From Acanthaster planci (taxonomy: Eukaryota; Echinodermata; Asteroidea; Valvatida; Acanthasteridae): a stretch of 64,000 bases of DNA. The stretch covers positions 165,103-229,102 of the forward strand of contig NW_019091467.1 in NCBI RefSeq assembly GCF_001949145.1, in the 5' to 3' direction. Positions 33,801 through 40,900 of this stretch are shown in pieces (the stretch's first letter is position 1; each line of letters opens with the position of its first letter). The notes under the pieces were generated by a model, which was not told the DNA's origin, made no database searches, and saw only the letters and a list, made by a program, of their open reading frames with translations. Made by a program: the position numbers and the translations under genes.

Positions 33801-36709
33801 ATCTCACCACAAAACAATATGTTGTGTCATCAAACCAAAATGGCTACTCACTGGGATAAGTGTGATCTCAACTTGCTCTAAGGAAGATCATTTGTAACAA
33901 AAGATTGAAAGATTCTGAAGACTTGAACCGTCCAAAAGACATTGCGCACATAGGGGGAAAGATCAATCTCTTCCTCTCCAAAATCACTGAGCAGAATCTG
34001 TAGGATATGGGTTCCAGTTTTGAGGGTGGATGAGAGACTCACTTTTGCGATGCTTTTTTACACAGTGACAGACGAAAATGACAAGTTTGCCTGTTGCACT
34101 GATCTCCCTACCACTGATAGGGAGAAGTCTCAGTGTCACCGGTAGTATTCCTGCCATGTGCTCCGTATGGACATCTGATACATGCTTACATGCGCATATA
34201 TGCAAATTTTATGCAAAGTAGAGTACCAGAGCCAATCAGAGCCATTATAAAGTTATTTTCTGCTCAGATGGTGACAGAGGATGCTGAGTGGTCAGAAGTT
34301 GTCAGCTGCTTCTAAAGGCAGAAATTTATGATAGCGTCATTGAAACGTGCTCTGCTGTTATGACATGCATGAGCATCAATCAACTTCAACCTAAGCTCAA
34401 GCCATGATAATCAAGCGGATTCAGCCAGACATGACAACATTAAACTTACTGGCTTCTACTGAAAATCTTGTGAGAACAACGGTGGAGGGAAGCAGAAAAA
34501 CAATTACACTGGACACAGACTCCAACCCAACTATGTGATTTTTGCATCCACAAGATGAGATTTGGACCTTGAGGATTTTGGACTCTGTTCCCCTTCAAAA
34601 ATATATCTTCCAGAGCTATGACTAGAGAAAAAAAATGTAACATCCTACAAAGAAGTTAAGAATTGGATTTAAAACAATCCAGGATATTATTGTGACTTTT
34701 TTGGTAGAAAAAAATTTACGGGGGAGCAAACCCCTACAATTTGATCTGACAGCCATGACAACCACTTTATAATGTCACTTTGCAGCACTTTGAAATTAAT
34801 ATCTCACATCAAAATCACTGCATCGGGGTCAGCTCATAAGTCCGATGCCTCATACTAAATGGTCCGACGACTCATAAGTCCGAAAAATGCATTTAAAAAG
34901 TCCGTAAGTCCAACACCTTAAAAGTCCAACAATTCTTTATTAGTTTATTTCAGCCTATAGATCCGACGCCTCATTAGTGAGACGCCTCATAAGTCTACAA
35001 ATTCAGATTTTGAGGCGTCACACTTATGAGGTGTCAGACTTGCAACACGTGCCCACTGCACTGGAATGATGAGCAATCTTAAAAGCGTGCGTGTATTGTT
35101 CAGATGAGAACACTAATGCTGTTTCATGGCCAGCTTTATTGAAAAAAGTAGGAACATTTCAATCAGCAAAATATAGGGAAAAATTCCACACAAACGCTAC
35201 AAGACTAGTCTGACAAACGGAAAGAATTCCATATACGAAGTTCACTTTTTAGGAGAAATTTTTGCTCCAGGACAGATTTAAAAAGGGGCGACATTTATTT
35301 TTGGGGGATAGAGATGTGAAAGGGGGTTCAGTAACTTAGGGGGACAGGTTTAAAAAGAATAAAACGGCAAAAAAGAGNNNNNNNNNNNNNNNNNNNNNNN
35401 NNNNNNNNNNNNNNNNNNNNNNNNNNNNNNNNNNNNNNNNNNNNNNNNNNNNNNNNNNNNNNNNNNNNNNNNNNNNNNNNNNNNNNNNNNNNNNNNNNNN
35501 NNNNNNNNNNNNNNNNNNNNNNNNNNNNNNNNNNNNNNNNNNNNNNNNNNNNNNNNNNNNNNNNNNNNNNNNNNNNNNNNNNNNNNNNNNNNNNNNNNNN
35601 NNNNNNNNNNNNNNNNNNNNNNNNNNNNNNNNNNNNNNNNNNNNNNNNNNNNNNNNNNNNNNNNNNNNNNNNNNNNNNNNNNNNNNNNNNNNNNNNNNNN
35701 NNNNNNNNNNNNNNNNNNNNNNNNNNNNNNNNNNNNNNNNNNNNNNNNNNNNNNNNNNNNNNNNNNNNNNNNNNNNNNNNNNNNNNNNNNNNNNNNNNNN
35801 NNNNNNNNNNNNNNNNNNNNNNNNNNNNNNNNNNNNNNNNNNNNNNNNNNNNNNNNNNNNNNNNNNNNNNNNNNNNNNNNNNNNNNNNNNNNNNNNNNNN
35901 NNNNNNNNNNNNNNNNNNNNNNNNNNNNNNNNNNNNNNNNNNNNNNNNNNNNNNNNNNNNNNNNNNNNNNNNNNNNNNNNNNNNNNNNNNNNNNNNNNNN
36001 NNNNNNNNNNNNNNNNNNNNNNNNNNNNNNNNNNNNNNNNNNNNNNNNNNNNNNNNNNNNNNNNNNNNNNNNNNNNNNNNNNNNNNNNNNCCCCTGACAA
36101 ACTGTGTTCTCTAAATGAATACCTCAACATTTTCACAGCTGAATTTAACTTTTTAAGACACTTCATTGCTTTCAGATGGATCATGAGTCACTGCAGGGAA
36201 AAATGAGTGGCATCCATAAAGAGCCCCATATGCGGACGTCACTTGGAGTCCCATGCATAATCCTTTTGAGACTGGTCTGAAAATTCTACGTATTTTCTAA
36301 GTAAATGAAATGGTATTTTCCTCCTAAATTGAACCTGTCAGTTATCTAAACATGATCTTGCTTTCTAGATGGCATCACTGACATTGTTATTTGATTGTAG
36401 GCCTTGTACATGCTGTAGCCTTGTGTAGGGAATAATTACTGGCGTCCCTATGGGACTCTTTTTAAAATATCAAGTAGGCTACCAAAGTAAAGTATGAATC
36501 AGGTAATGATTAAAAGTGGTATTACATGGAACACTTCATACCCAAACATCAAGTTTGACATCTTTGACTGTGCCTGTCCCGCTGTATAAGTCGACACTCA
36601 GCTGATCGAGTGTCAGTTTTTCCTCCTGAAAACTCCCCACATAGTGCTGCAGAAGATACCTGCAAGCCTTCTTCTTAATGTAATCCGGCCACGGAAAGTA
36701 CCAAGGCAT
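736..36709 (-). CDS. ATG2: ATG2 homologue, autophagy lipid-transfer protein; 20 N-terminal exons, C-terminus outside window
   Basis: ATG2 is a rod-shaped lipid-transfer protein that bridges the ER and the phagophore edge and works with WIPI proteins and ATG9 to expand the autophagosome membrane. Twenty exons (listed separately) join with matching phases into 3420 bases, 1140 codons, without a stop. Residues 1-115 are the Chorein_N lipid-entry domain: the start MPWYFPWPDYIKKKACRYLL and the later VGSISVEIPWSALLT match the N-terminus of human ATG2A/B closely. Further collinear matches are QLAQECLK, ARACPYDHLRLT, FPIPDLREL, PFSSKWVMYD, LLPSKDF, LLWQPAAP and DSDSDPEED, in the order found in vertebrate ATG2. 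The ATG2 C-terminal part (ATG9/WIPI-binding regions and amphipathic helix) must lie left of the window. Family assignment is firm; A versus B cannot be decided, and invertebrates usually have one ATG2. Confidence 0.95.
960..1075. repeat. Degenerate copy of the CAAGACC-type repeat
   Basis: The stretch contains ACAAGACCAACACAAGG and ends GGTCTGAATTCAAGTCACAA, which closely matches 23730-23760 (CAGTCTGAATTCAAGCCACA) next to the large minisatellite. The two are therefore related copies, this one decayed. Confidence 0.6.
1282..1445 (-). CDS. ATG2: ATG2 exon 19 (residues 1034-1088)
   Basis: Acceptor TTGTCCAG, donor GTAAGT. Starts FGYDVLLWQPAAPTP (ATG2 NDLLMWEPADLLPTP) and includes ERFTMCQSGLYVG, the ATG2 FKMCKSAFKL segment. 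Confidence 0.95.
1730..2066 (+). mobile_element. Possible LINE 3' end
   Basis: The stretch shows the layout often seen at 3' ends of non-LTR elements: pyrimidine- and G-rich untranslated sequence, then TGTACATGTTGTTCAATTTT, then an A-rich tail with AATAAATAATAATGA. No reverse transcriptase frame is left, so this is tentative. Confidence 0.3.
2302..2444 (-). CDS. ATG2: ATG2 exon 18 (residues 987-1033)
   Basis: Acceptor GCCTAG, donor GTACGG. MPGDQEEMREFSEKA and then VNILLPSKDFVELLYNR align to ATG2 IPGDPEEMRTF and HIFLPSKEVYESIYNR. Confidence 0.96.
3328..3490 (-). CDS. ATG2: ATG2 exon 17 (residues 932-986)
   Basis: Acceptor GGTCTAG, donor GTGAGT. Carries the highly conserved PEVSPFSSKWVMYDSEK, equal to ATG2 PEPSPFSSKRTMYETEE. 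This is the ATG2-specific PFSSK motif. Confidence 0.96.
3884..3986 (-). CDS. ATG2: ATG2 exon 16 (residues 898-931)
   Basis: Acceptor CCAACAG, donor GTATGA. Reads SSLQIGPLESPISFLRVKDG, matching the ATG2 strand ending PCLRVSK. Too short for a long frame, but phases on both sides fit. Confidence 0.88.
5037..5200 (-). CDS. ATG2: ATG2 exon 15 (residues 843-897)
   Basis: Acceptor CTTTCAG, donor GTAAGC. Begins with the conserved RFPIPDLREL, then LREEILHLELQEMEFRT, the ATG2 strand VRAEQLRLELSEPQF. A strong match. Confidence 0.94.
5655..5758 (-). CDS. ATG2: ATG2 exon 14 (residues 809-842)
   Basis: Acceptor TTCCCAG, donor GTAAGG. NKQAVFNQALEDTPSG and then LDIRVSCPVAHVAFR match the ATG2 strand that leads into the FPIADLR motif completed by exon 15. 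Confidence 0.9.
6892..7083 (-). CDS. ATG2: ATG2 exon 13 (residues 745-808)
   Basis: Acceptor CTCATAG, donor GTGAGT, 64 codons, phase 0 on both sides. Encodes SEVSVDLGHLSCEFDVTIVD and RLYTLL, equal to the ATG2 block ending ALDRLAALL. Confidence 0.92.
7545..7646 (-). CDS. ATG2: ATG2 exon 12 (residues 711-744)
   Basis: Acceptor CCTGCAG, donor GTAAGA, exactly 34 codons. VLSFKEED continues HIE of exon 11 (ATG2 EILTF), and PSLGIRLKSIQRSSSQ matches the basic run before the next strand. Confidence 0.9.
8080..8272 (-). CDS. ATG2: ATG2 exon 11 (residues 646-710)
   Basis: Acceptor TTAACAG, donor GTAGAG. Reads LTAAPVTLDCD, then VTADLSFGLLELYECLFDR, matching the ATG2 VHFGQLEVLECL strand. Ends HIE in phase 0. 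Confidence 0.92.
8933..9233 (-). CDS. ATG2: ATG2 exon 10 (residues 546-645)
   Basis: Acceptor TTCCCCTAG, donor GTAAGC. Encodes TAELTRYKLRFSSLSLTVLH, equal to the ATG2 LKMTLGGVTLTLLQ strand, then EDFFRVLG and finally ERFARACPYDHLR, equal to the conserved FQRACPCSHVRL. Confidence 0.93.
9817..9933 (-). CDS. ATG2: ATG2 exon 9 (residues 507-545)
   Basis: Reads SSLPRVVYGNTIYRGPSL and ends in basic KRSRSKK at donor GTACGT. The acceptor GTTACAG is used here; CGTCAG further upstream, with phase 0, would add 13 codons and pair with the shorter exon 8. Similarity to ATG2 is weaker than for neighbours, but phase and position fit. Confidence 0.7.
10361..10770. mobile_element. pogo/Tigger-like small transposon
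   Basis: The left end CAGTGGAACGTCGCTATACC follows a TA (10359-10360) and is followed by repeats of CGCTATACCGAACA. The right part has ATTTCGCTATACCGAACGAC and CCACTGTA at 10739-10745, then ATATAGCGTGGA. CAGTGGAACCTCGCTATACC ends with TA target sites are typical of the pogo branch. The right boundary is uncertain (10743 or about 10770). No transposase frame. Confidence 0.45.
10944..11072 (-). CDS. ATG2: ATG2 exon 8 (residues 464-506)
   Basis: Starts DDDDLFFSMTG, the conserved ATG2 LFFSM motif, followed by a Ser/Thr-rich tail. The acceptor CCCTCTAG is clear. The donor is ambiguous: GTCAGC at 10943 (used here) or GTGAGC at 10977, which would pair with a different exon 9 acceptor. Confidence 0.8.
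11715..11927 (-). CDS. ATG2: ATG2 exon 7 (residues 393-463)
   Basis: Acceptor CGTCAG, donor GTTAGT. Contains PEDFQRIESELQEQLSRDRL, matching the ATG2 LIEQDLNQQL helix, then a charged segment rich in Arg and Glu that probably forms a coiled or disordered linker. Confidence 0.9.
12055..12839. mobile_element. hAT-like element with 7-of-8 target duplication
   Basis: The left end CAGGCCTCAACATTAA and the right end, read inverted, CAGGCCTCGACATTAA form terminal inverted repeats. Flanking octamers are ATATAAAG (12047-12054) and GTATAAAG (12840-12847). An 8-base duplication is the hAT signature. Inner ends share GCAAGTAA/GCCCA-type words. It sits in ATG2 intron 6 and contains the longest stop-free frame of the window (12209-12901, 230 codons), which does not resemble a transposase. 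Confidence 0.75.
13079..13175 (-). CDS. ATG2: ATG2 exon 6 (residues 361-392)
   Basis: Acceptor TTTCAG, donor GTGAGT. Encodes AEVETYLGSINLFLSPRQVH and continues LLLELFSGFLSP, equal to the ATG2 GxLxSLxLLLTPRQ element that follows the GPK of exon 5. Confidence 0.93.
13652..14084 (-). CDS. ATG2: ATG2 exon 5 (residues 216-360)
   Basis: Longest exon of the set (433 bases). It starts RLRFFDEG after TGGTTAG, carries FQMMGVTVHCEEFPED and ends VRVKQHEHIAGPK at GTGGGT. The middle is a Gly/Pro-rich variable linker. GC-rich coding bias makes several long antisense frames here, which are shadows. Confidence 0.93.
15428..15530 (-). CDS. ATG2: ATG2 exon 4 (residues 182-215)
   Basis: Reads VLTRVEMTLIDTIIRLEHVP and matches the ATG2 segment that follows the Ser-rich linker. 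Acceptor TTTCAG is good; donor GTCGGA is unusual but follows AGAG and keeps the phase into exon 5. Too short to appear as a long open frame. Confidence 0.88.
15588..17323. mobile_element. hAT-like element, 1.7 kb, 8-base target duplication
   Basis: Starts CAGGGTTGTCTGATTTAAAT and ends with an AT-rich inverted counterpart (AATTTAAATCAAACAAATCT then AAATCCTC). The same octamer ATGATGAG flanks both sides (15580-15587 and 17324-17331); in fact 11 bases CATGATGAGCA agree. Repeated GATTTAAATC words sit at both ends. Short minus frames at 15672-16108 are not recognisable as transposase. The left end lies 58 bases upstream of the exon 4 acceptor of ATG2. Confidence 0.65.
17440..17535 (+). repeat. Dispersed repeat, copy 1
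   Basis: Contains TGGAACCCAGAATAGTCTGG followed by CACCACCCCATTTAACAGAT and AAAATGGCTTCCCAGTGAAT. The same order of words recurs at 26390-26490 with a few changes, same orientation. Confidence 0.7.
18397..18458 (+). repeat. Polypurine tract
   Basis: About 60 bases of almost only A and G (GAAAAAAAGGGAGAAAGAAA and so on). Such tracts can form triplex DNA; here it lies in an intron and may be simple low-complexity sequence. Confidence 0.8.
19990..20479. mobile_element. hAT-like MITE with perfect 8-base target duplication
   Basis: Ends are TAGGGCTGTG and, inverted, TAGGGCTGAG. Identical octamers CCTGCAAC flank it (19982-19989 and 20480-20487). The inside is AT-rich with many GAATATTCG/TTCGAATA-like words near both ends, giving subterminal inverted structure. 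490 bases, no transposase. Confidence 0.85.
21496..22120. mobile_element. Decayed relative of the 59271 inverted-repeat element
   Basis: Starts TTGTGACCCAATCTAACAAA and AATGGGTCAGAAGTCG, like the left end of the element at 59271. Near 22030-22090 it has GGATGCCACACTGAGTGATA and CAGTTTGCTCT, matching the middle of that element. The right inverted end is not seen. Confidence 0.4.
22330..22428 (+). repeat. 38-base direct duplication, spacing 61
   Basis: CCAGCCACTGTGTGCCAAGG and the following GATGATTTACCATCAAAT occur at 22330-22367 and again at 22391-22428 with one T/C change. Confidence 0.9.
22855..23052 (-). CDS. ATG2: ATG2 exon 3 (residues 116-181)
   Basis: Acceptor CCCCAAAG, donor GTAAAG. 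It encodes a Met/Ser-rich stretch (SSMMDSMWTSMSMTSSMQ), then the conserved LAQECLK, then an acidic and poly-serine run, then PFEGPELLAQMIES. The acceptor has a weak pyrimidine tract but is the only one that keeps the frame. Confidence 0.88.
23345..23730 (+). repeat. Minisatellite, 11-base unit CACAAGACCAA, with assembly gap
   Basis: Perfect head-to-tail units are visible on both sides of the gap 23356-23655, more than six after it. The gap most likely reflects collapse of this array. Confidence 0.9.
23356..23655. other. Assembly gap (300 N)
   Basis: A run of 300 N inside the minisatellite; the round number suggests an estimated or arbitrary gap size. Confidence 1.
24971..25148 (-). CDS. ATG2: ATG2 exon 2 (residues 57-115)
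   Basis: Begins after a long T tract and CAG, reading ALNELLESVAAPVEM, and ends at GTAAAT. It holds the second half of the Chorein_N domain, including VEIPWSALL and KLTFQPKYR. Starts in phase 0, ends with one base of the next codon. Confidence 0.95.
26390..26490 (+). repeat. Dispersed repeat, copy 2
   Basis: TGGAACCCAAAATAGTCTGG, then CACCACCCCCATTTAACAGA, then AAAAATGGCCTCCCTGTGAA; same order as 17440-17535. Confidence 0.7.
29134..29187 (+). repeat. Perfect 27-base tandem duplication
   Basis: A unit starting ATTAGCTCCGTGGACCAGGG and ending ATGCACT occurs at 29134-29160 and immediately again at 29161-29187 without a change. Confidence 0.97.
29313..29562 (+). repeat. Perfect 125-base tandem duplication
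   Basis: The unit begins CTCACTAATATTGGTATTCC and ends GAATACACACCC. Copy 1 is 29313-29437, copy 2 29438-29562; no difference seen. It may be a recent duplication or an assembly artefact. Confidence 0.95.
31050..31168. mobile_element. Harbinger-like MITE, older copy
   Basis: GGCCGTGTCTGAAAC at the left and, inverted, GGTTGCATCCGAATC at the right. The inner words GAGCTATGGCTAG and CGCATTTCCAATGG pair it with the copy at 41666. A TAA follows on the right, but the left target site has decayed. Confidence 0.6.
34830..35045. repeat. Inverted/tandem repeat built on CTCATAAGTCCGAC
   Basis: The word CTCATAAGTCCGA and variants (CCTCATACTAAATGG, CCTCATAAGTCTAC, CCTCATTAGTGAGAC) recur many times in one direction; the right end carries the inverse, ACACTTATGAGGTGTCAGAC. 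It looks like a MITE with internal repeats. Confidence 0.6.
35378..36090. other. Assembly gap (713 N)
   Basis: Run of N in ATG2 intron 1. The open frame spanning it at 35336-36184 is an artefact. Confidence 1.
36542..36709 (-). CDS. ATG2: ATG2 exon 1 (residues 1-56, start codon)
   Basis: ATG at 36709 opens MPWYFPWPDY, and the exon closes after GATVW-type coding (DVKLDVW) at the donor GTATGA. The aromatic, amphipathic start followed by KKKACRYLLQHYVG is typical of the ATG2 chorein entry. No ORF prediction of 60 codons covers it because the exon is short. Phase 0 at the 3' side. Confidence 0.93.
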
Positions 36710-36800
36710 GTTTGGGACTTGTTAAATTGTTTCAAAGTCACTCAACGATAATTTCTGGAAGACTCCCGATGTTTGCTCGGCAAGGAAACAAAACGACGTA

Positions 36801-36814
36801 GGCAGCCATTTTGG
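36801..36814 (-). promoter_or_regulatory. YY1-like site upstream of ATG2
   Basis: Minus-strand CCAAAATGGCTGCC, 92 bases before the ATG2 start codon, resembles the YY1 core AAAATGGCGGC common at TATA-less start sites of animal housekeeping genes. Confidence 0.4.
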
Positions 36815-36835
36815 AAATTGCAGAACCAAAACATT

Positions 36836-36843
36836 TGACGTCA
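36836..36843. promoter_or_regulatory. Perfect CRE octamer TGACGTCA
   Basis: The full palindromic cAMP-response element, bound by CREB/ATF proteins, lies 127 bases upstream of the ATG2 start codon and inside the divergent interval. A functional role is inferred from position only. Confidence 0.5.
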
Positions 36844-37508
36844 TAATTTTGTTTAATTGATTCAATAGAGGGCGCTAGCTGGTACTCAGCGCAAGGCTAA
36901 GCTAGGCGCCAGGCACGGACGTCCATCCCTTGTGGAGCGCTTAGCAGCGCTCATTTCAAAGTCAGACGCCCAAAAATGCAGCACTTCCGATGCGCTTACA
37001 AATAAGGATGGTTTAAGGGTATTTATTTAAGTCGTCACACAGGAAACGATACTTAATCACCCAGTTTCAGTTTCTCCAAGCCCGTTTTGTCCCCTGCTGA
37101 CGATGGGGGTTCAGAAAATCCTATCTTCTGACTCACTTCAACAAAGGGGGACTTTGCTCTTGCAAAGCATGTTACGTGAAGTTACAAAGGGGGGCTCTGA
37201 CAAAAGGTATGCATTTCGGGACGCAAGTAAGTTCAAACGAGCGCAAGGCCACTAAATACGGGCTGAATCCTGCCACTCTGGTGGTCATGGAACGTGCCCA
37301 GGCTACCTCTAATGCGCATGCCCGGGCTCAGGCGCCCCAGGTGAAAAAAGTGCCGGTTCTGCATGTCTAATTAAACTCCCTTAAATACATACGAGGTGCC
37401 TGGAAAAAATTCCGGTTCAAGGTTGGGGTATTTTTTCCCCTTTTCGACCCAAGCTTTGTGCCTTTTTCTCTGGAAATTCTCTGTTGTAATGGTTCCGTAT
37501 GCGGATGC

Positions 37509-37516
37509 TATAAAAA
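37509..37516 (+). promoter_or_regulatory. TATA-like box upstream of the YeeE-type gene
   Basis: TATAAAAA lies 158 bases before the start codon at 37667, in the right direction for a start site near 37540. Not proven; AT-rich chance matches are common. Confidence 0.35.
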
Positions 37517-37666
37517 CGGCTGTGATTGCGCCCATCACAGCAATGCATCACCCGAGGAGGAACCAACAACATCAGCAATATTCTTCATCATTCTCCGGTG
37601 CCACATTTTGAACTTAAATTCTTTCGTGCATCATCAGTTATTTGAACCTCTTAATCAAATTGCATT

Positions 37667-37979
37667 ATGGCAATCCCTTTTGCCAACGGGATGCACAACC
37701 GCAAGTTTGCCGAGACGGACGAGAACGCCAACTCGGTCTTCGAGGCAAGACACAAGCTTGCCAACGGAGCCAGCCCACCACGGTTCTGCTCCTTGGAGAC
37801 CCCCGCAGCCACCCACGCCGGGGCTCCCCATGCTAACCCCAGTCTCGAGAACAGTGTCGACGCTCCTGCTCCGGCATCGCGGGGCCGTGCGTGGGCGGTA
37901 TTGGGAACCCCCTGGCTGCAAATCTCCACCTGCATCATTGCCGGAGTCATCTTCGGGCTGTCAATGGAGAAGGGACGGG
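37667..37979 (+). CDS. YeeE-type gene exon 1 (residues 1-104)
   Basis: Start codon to donor GTGAGC. Encodes MAIPFANGMHNRKFAETDEN, a polar tail, and the first hydrophobic helix WLQISTCIIAGVIFGLSMEK. The GLSMEKGR end equals the GF.LER turn typical of the family. Ends with one base. Confidence 0.88.
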
Positions 37980-40900
37980 GTGAGCACTTAAATTTCGCCT
38001 TTTCTTGCACATTCCTTTGCCTTTTGCCTGCTGTGATCATTTTGCTTGTCTTAGTTGGCTCTTTACTTCTGAATTTCCAAGCGCGTTTTTTTTTTGTTTA
38101 AATAATTGGTCTCATTAAAAAAAATCTATCCTTTAGTTTTCAATATTGAGGTTCCACACGCAGCAGCTGTTCTTTTTCCTTTCCTTAAAAACAGCTGCCA
38201 AAAATGTATGAGCTTTCAATCCAAACCTTTTGTGAGCTTTTCTTCACTAAAATCAAGCTTTGCGTGGAGGTCTTTTATATGTGCTACTTTGTAGTTCACA
38301 GTCATGCAGACCGATGGTAATGTTAAGTTTCAAGTTCCATTGCTTTATTGTGACATTTTCTCCCAATGGCTCGTAGTGCGTCAGTGGCTTTCGAAGCGGT
38401 TGGGTTAAAGTTGAATTGTAGTGTACTCTCAAGAAAATGCAGTGGATGCAATTTTGCTACCATACTCAGTTCTGACGGTCTCTCTGCCATAGAATAACAT
38501 CACAGACAGTGACAACTTTTATTCCATGGAATCCATTCTGACGTAGTGAAAGCAACTGTTACCAAATTAGACCCTCGTCCCAAAAAATGATGCCTCGTTA
38601 TGACTGATTCAATTAAATCGATTCACAACGAATATGCGCTCTATTATTAAGTTAACAGACTATCAATTCAGACTTCAATTTTGTAATGAGGTAAAACGTA
38701 AAGGACCCCCCTCAATCCTTCTTCTTCTGACAATCGATCAGGATGAACTCTGTCGTCCTCGTTTTGGAGAGGGTAATCAAGAAAATCGTTCATTTTGCTC
38801 ACACTAATTGCTTTGGACAATTAAGTTTACCTTTTTTAAAACTTAAATTTGTGAAGAAGAGCCATCTTACAAAAGAGTTCTGCTGCTCTTTTCCGCTCCC
38901 TTCGTTTTTATTGATCATTTGTCATTGTCCTTTTGCGTGATGCGGGAGATTTACCCGAGAAAAAAGGAAGCCGAGGTTTTGAACCTGAAAAGTTGAGTTT
39001 CCGGGAAAAAAATCATCGATAACGAGTGAAGATGCGATTCCTAAATTCTGAAGATTAACAGCCATGTGATATCCCGCTAATGACACTGAAAGTGGGGATT
39101 ATTCAATCAAATATTTCGAATCGAATATGCCAAAAATAGACACCATGGTATTCGTTACAAAAAAACCAATAAATTAACGCAGTGCCAAGGATACCGCATT
39201 GCGTCTTCGGCGATAGTCATATGTGCGTGACGACACGTGCGAGGACGTGCGTTGTGTACTGAGTCTATATATGAAGCTGCAAACTGACACTTTGCCCCTC
39301 GGTTTTGACACTTCGGATGGCGAGCTGCCCGCGAAATTCTCAAGTTAAGATGCGTCAAGGATGCGTCAGAATCTTTGTACAAGAAAAAGTGATTATGAAT
39401 TGGAGCATTAGGTCTGTGGGCGTGTCCCTCCCCCCAAAAAGAAATACTGCATTAAAACCGTTCTTGCAGGGATGGACAAATAGTCTGGGAAACAAATCAT
39501 CGAAAGAAATAGTCACAGTTATTTATTTACTTGTCGCTCTTTCCTCTGAAATGTTTCGGAAGTTTGTTTTTTTCAATGGATTTTTTTTTCAAGTCCCCCA
39601 CAGAACTCATCGGATGTTTTCAGCAGAGTTGGCCTAAGACAAAAACATGTTGGAAAACGCACGGAAGTTGGGAACAACACTGACAAGCCCGAAACCGAAC
39701 ATGCCACAAGGGTGAAAATGCTGAGTCCTGAAAATAAAGGAAACGGAAAAATCGGTTCCCTGAAAGCTTCAGGCTGAGCAAGCCACTACCGAGCACTAGT
39801 TCTGAAAATCGCCTTTCGCAATGTTGTCAACACCGCTAGACTAATTTTCTCTTGTCAGTTGCGCAGCAGTGACCGGCAAACTCTCGCAATTAGTCGAATC
39901 TGTTTAAATTTGGTAAATTCTTCTCTCATCGTCGTCATCTTCCTGTACTGTGCAGGAATCTTCACAGGCGTATACAACTCGCAATGTCAAAACTTACGAA
40001 TGGTCGATAGTAACGCTTCTTGTGCGTAAGTGATAACTTCCTGATGAGTCAATGCGGTATTCAAACAGCGCACGCCCACTCCGAGGCTATTCGGGAAAAA
40101 GCTACGCGTGCGTGCGATAATCTGTCCTATCGGCGCAGCCCTAGCCGTAAGCCGAAAGGCCTTTGGTTTTTGAAACACCGAACTGGTCCATTGTTTTCTG
40201 TGGATTACTAAAACAGTTACATTGTTTATTTCTGTGGAGAGCGCATTTCTGGCAGCTCTTCTTTCGTTTTAGTATTCAAGGTACGAGATACGAGGACTAG
40301 CAGAAGTAGGCACAAGGAGCAAAATAAAGTATTGAGCTTTTTCTGGGGATGTTGAAATAGCAACTTTTTGGTTTGGTAAATCTTTGATTCGGGAAGAGTT
40401 TGGACCGGTTTACTAAAATGTGAAGAATTATCAGGAAAAAAAATGCTGTTCAAATCTTTCACTGAAAATGGGCACAATATTGGACGATTAATTTTTGGAG
40501 GAGGGCGAAATTCATCCTAGAAACAGGACCCCCTCAACAGCCCCCTAAAAATTAGCCTCCACCGTTGCACACCTACGCCCACTGCTTTTTTTTGGAAGGA
40601 TGTATTGCAGGGAACTTTAATTGGTGAGGGTACCTGGAAATCGTTTGTTACAAGACTCCCGCGAACGTTGATTGTATATGGATGACCCCGAAATCTTCAA
40701 TCCCAATGCCTTGATCCATTATTGTGGGATAAACACCACAGGGATGAGGGAAGTTGCAAAATGGTGCCCTGGTTGTTGGTTGAATAACGGAGGCCATATG
40801 CTGACCATAATTCGACCGAGGATACAGCAGCAGGTATGCAGTGAGACGTCACAAAACGAAACAGATAATCATAGCACCGTTCGCTGCAGCAGTAGTGATT

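Larger units (their letters stand above)
25149..36541 (-). other. ATG2 intron 1 (11.4 kb)
   Basis: Separates the first 56 codons from the rest. Contains repeats at 26390, 29134, 29313, 31050 and 34830, a second assembly gap and many TACATGTA words. No exon of another gene was recognised on either strand. Confidence 0.7.
36710..37666. promoter_or_regulatory. Divergent intergenic region between ATG2 and the YeeE-type gene
   Basis: 957 bases separate the two start codons, so 5' leaders and both promoters must lie here, unless upstream noncoding exons exist. Contains a CRE octamer, a YY1-like site and a TATA-like box, listed separately. Short-range head-to-head layout allows shared control, but this is an inference. 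Confidence 0.6.

Noticed and set aside
35336-36184. 282-codon minus frame
   Set aside because: Most of it is the 713-base gap.
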